Assembly (NCBI GenBank): GCA_022457155.1
Contig: JAJGOT010000945.1
Span: 1 to 64,000, forward strand
DNA length: 64,000 nucleotides
Direction: 5' to 3'
Source of the DNA: Cladopsammia gracilis
Taxonomy: Eukaryota; Cnidaria; Anthozoa; Scleractinia; Dendrophylliidae
The translations under genes and the position numbers were made by a program. Under the pieces are notes generated by a model. That model had not been told where the DNA came from and did not search any database. It saw only the letters and a list, made by a program, of their open reading frames with translations. The number at the start of each line of letters is the position of its first letter. Within the stretch, counting starts at the first letter, position 1. Of this stretch, positions 62,293 through 64,000 are shown in pieces.

Positions 62293-64000
62293 ATGGGTGT
62301 ATACAATAATTTGGAATCTCACGCCAGAGGAAGTGGAAGACAAGTCAGAATCATCCAAACTGGTGGAATGAAACTCACAGCTTCCGGATTTGACGCGGTT
62401 GGAAAGAAAGTGGTGAATGTTGCGGAAGGAACTGACGCGTCAGATGCAGTTGTGAAATCTCAACTTGACACAAAGACAAACAAAGCGGATCAGATTGTTT
62501 TGACTGACCACTTGAATGCTGATTATCACTCCATCATCAACCTGCAAACTGGAGGAGACAACGATGCTTTGACACTTTTCACTGCGAAATCGACTTTCCT
62601 GACAACTGATGGATATCATTTTGACGCAAAAAATCAGGATATTCTCAATCTTGTGACAAATGAAAGCGATGATTCATCTGCGGTGAATATGATCACTTTG
62701 AAAAGATTTCACCCAAATGCTCCTGCTCCCACTCACGAAGTTGTAAAAGATTTGGACTTGAAGCACAGTTTCAATGTGATCAATGCAAAACAAAATATTC
62801 GGAGTTTCTATGCCACACATTATGACACACTCATGCCATTTGAGGATATTCGCGGAATTTTCCTGCCCAGGAATGAAATTTTCCCTATGGAAGTTGATCT
62901 GGACATGGGGCATCACAATATTTTTAACTTGAATGACCCGACTATGGATGCCCAAGCTGCCACAAAGCATTATGTGGATCAAACCAGTGCAGGAAAACTG
63001 CCGTTGACTGGCGGGAAACTGATTGGGAATGTGAACATGAGTCAGAACAAGATCTATAATTTAGCACCTCCCACAGGGAACAAAGATGCTGCAACGAAGG
63101 CATATGCTGACTCCAAGGCTTTTGACGGCGATATGAAGAATTTGGCAATCACAAACTTAGCTGAACCAACTGCGAAAACAAACGCTGCCACGAAAAATTA
63201 TGTCGATGAAAAAGTGCACCAATCTGCCATCACGTCCCCAGGGGCTCGCAATGTGTTTCACTATCTCATGGAAGATGTGGATGATTCAAGTTCGGAGTCG
63301 AATATTGAAGTTGATGGCCTTGTTGACTTCGTTGGCAGCCCTCATGAATTCAACAAAAAAGCATATGCTTTCAAACTGACTAAGCAAGCTGACAACCGAT
63401 TCATTGGAAGACTGGGATTCAACTTTTATCAACTTCCTGAAGGAGAATACACGGTTTGCCTGGAATTTTTCCCACCCAAAACAGCTGGAGCGACAGTGAC
63501 ATGCGTTTCCTCAGCATTGAATGTGACACAACAAGCTTCCAAAACATTTACAGGAGATCCACCAGTTGCCGACATGATCAGGGCGATTGTGCATGTGCAC
63601 AAATGGCGCATTTCACCTCCAGAATATCTGATGGTTGACATGCATTGGCCGGGAACAAATTCCGATCCAGCGAAACAAGATGGGCATCTGATCGTCTATG
63701 GCGTTGCAGGAAGCGTTGCTGATGTGCCAGCGAATGTTTTCGATGCTCCATATTCCTTTGAAAATCAGCGAATGGTCATGCAAACAAACATCGACTTAAA
63801 TGGACACAGAATCATAGGGGACAAATTTGTTGTGACTGGTCACTTTCGAATAAGTGACAATTCAAACTTCTTCCTGTTTGGCGTTTCAAACTTTCTGTTT
63901 TTCCCAATGGAAACAAAGATCGTTGGAGCAGCCATGGCATTCCAGAATTTTCAAAGAACACCAAGAGTTGATATATATGTTGGAAGAGAAGGCAGCAGTC
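62293..64000 (+). CDS. Fibre-like protein 2 (partial, runs off window)
   Basis: An open frame of 569 codons from the ATG at 62,293, one base after the previous stop, still open at the edge. It begins MGVYNN like its neighbour. Tail-fibre repeats occupy about 217-308 (QAATKHYVDQ; GGKLIGNVNM with KIYNLAPP and DAATKAYAD; ITNLAEP with NAATKNYVDEK). A separate beta-rich domain at about 316-480 includes RFIGRLGFNFYQLPEGEYTV and RAIVHVHKWRISPPEYLMVD. Repeat-like units resume at about 497 (NIDLNGHRIIG). No lectin-like end has been reached. It is probably a second, longer attachment fibre. Confidence 0.75.
   Translation, partial: MGVYNNLESHARGSGRQVRIIQTGGMKLTASGFDAVGKKVVNVAEGTDASDAVVKSQLDTKTNKADQIVLTDHLNADYHSIINLQTGGDNDALTLFTAKSTFLTTDGYHFDAKNQDILNLVTNESDDSSAVNMITLKRFHPNAPAPTHEVVKDLDLKHSFNVINAKQNIRSFYATHYDTLMPFEDIRGIFLPRNEIFPMEVDLDMGHHNIFNLNDPTMDAQAATKHYVDQTSAGKLPLTGGKLIGNVNMSQNKIYNLAPPTGNKDAATKAYADSKAFDGDMKNLAITNLAEPTAKTNAATKNYVDEKVHQSAITSPGARNVFHYLMEDVDDSSSESNIEVDGLVDFVGSPHEFNKKAYAFKLTKQADNRFIGRLGFNFYQLPEGEYTVCLEFFPPKTAGATVTCVSSALNVTQQASKTFTGDPPVADMIRAIVHVHKWRISPPEYLMVDMHWPGTNSDPAKQDGHLIVYGVAGSVADVPANVFDAPYSFENQRMVMQTNIDLNGHRIIGDKFVVTGHFRISDNSNFFLFGVSNFLFFPMETKIVGAAMAFQNFQRTPRVDIYVGREGSS

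Larger units (their letters stand above)
53187..64000. mobile_element. Maverick/Polinton (adintovirus-like) element, left part, open at right edge
   Basis: Ten minus-strand and three plus-strand genes give the hallmark set: retroviral-type integrase, adenain-like protease, A32/FtsK-HerA-type packaging ATPase, major capsid and penton proteins, and a PLA2-type minor virion protein. The element begins AGTAAATTAGAAAGG at a clean break in satellite B; Polinton ends usually begin AG and are flanked by 6-bp target duplications. At least 10.8 kb is present. The family's DNA polymerase B is not in the window and probably lies to the right. Most genes are open, but the PLA2 gene has a frame disruption. 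Confidence 0.93.

Overview
This window looks like repeat-dense nuclear DNA of an aquatic invertebrate, most likely a cnidarian (anthozoan or hydrozoan). That is an inference from the repeat types: an L1/Tx1-like LINE, a BEL/Pao retrotransposon, two abundant satellites, and a Maverick/Polinton with an adenovirus-like virion gene set. No RNA gene, CRISPR array or intact ordinary host gene was found.

Layout. 1-2,595 holds satellite A (about 465-bp monomers) in minus orientation. 2,596-10,174 alternates LINE fragments with satellite B (136-bp monomers). 10,175-16,777 is satellite A in plus orientation. 16,778-23,769 holds about 1 kb of unrecognised DNA, a pentanucleotide microsatellite, a broken Lys-rich/C2H2-like gene, satellite B and LINE copy B. 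23,770-28,779 is satellite B, LINE copy C and an endonuclease fragment. 28,780-37,599 is satellite A. 37,600-43,777 is a complete BEL/Pao element with apparently identical 159-bp LTRs, a 5-bp target duplication and one 1,859-codon frame. 43,778-53,186 is a second, diverged copy of 15.9-23.4 kb, with a longer satellite B array and LINE copy D.

53,187-64,000 is the left part of a Maverick/Polinton (adintovirus-like) element inserted in satellite B; it runs off the right edge. From its terminus inward, the minus strand carries a small acidic protein, a retroviral-type integrase, a PLA2-type minor virion protein, a 51-aa zinc ribbon, an adenain-like protease, a Gly-rich virion protein, the major capsid protein, a small basic protein, the penton and a 384-aa protein. 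The plus strand carries the packaging ATPase and two fibre-like proteins. The arms diverge at 60,524-60,560 across a 9-bp inverted repeat. No DNA polymerase B is visible; it is expected beyond 64,000.

The genes form a virion assembly and attachment module (capsid, penton, protease, ATPase, PLA2, fibres) plus the integrase. Points most worth a second look: a GGGAAAC slippery heptamer just before the zinc-ribbon stop codon, with the -1 frame opening into the PLA2 protein; six GC-rich interspersed elements read in three frames; AGCACAA repeats in the terminal region; phage-tail-fibre-like repeats in two fibre paralogues that share an N-terminal MGV[F/Y]NN; and evidence that all full LINE copies here descend from one insertion amplified with satellite B.
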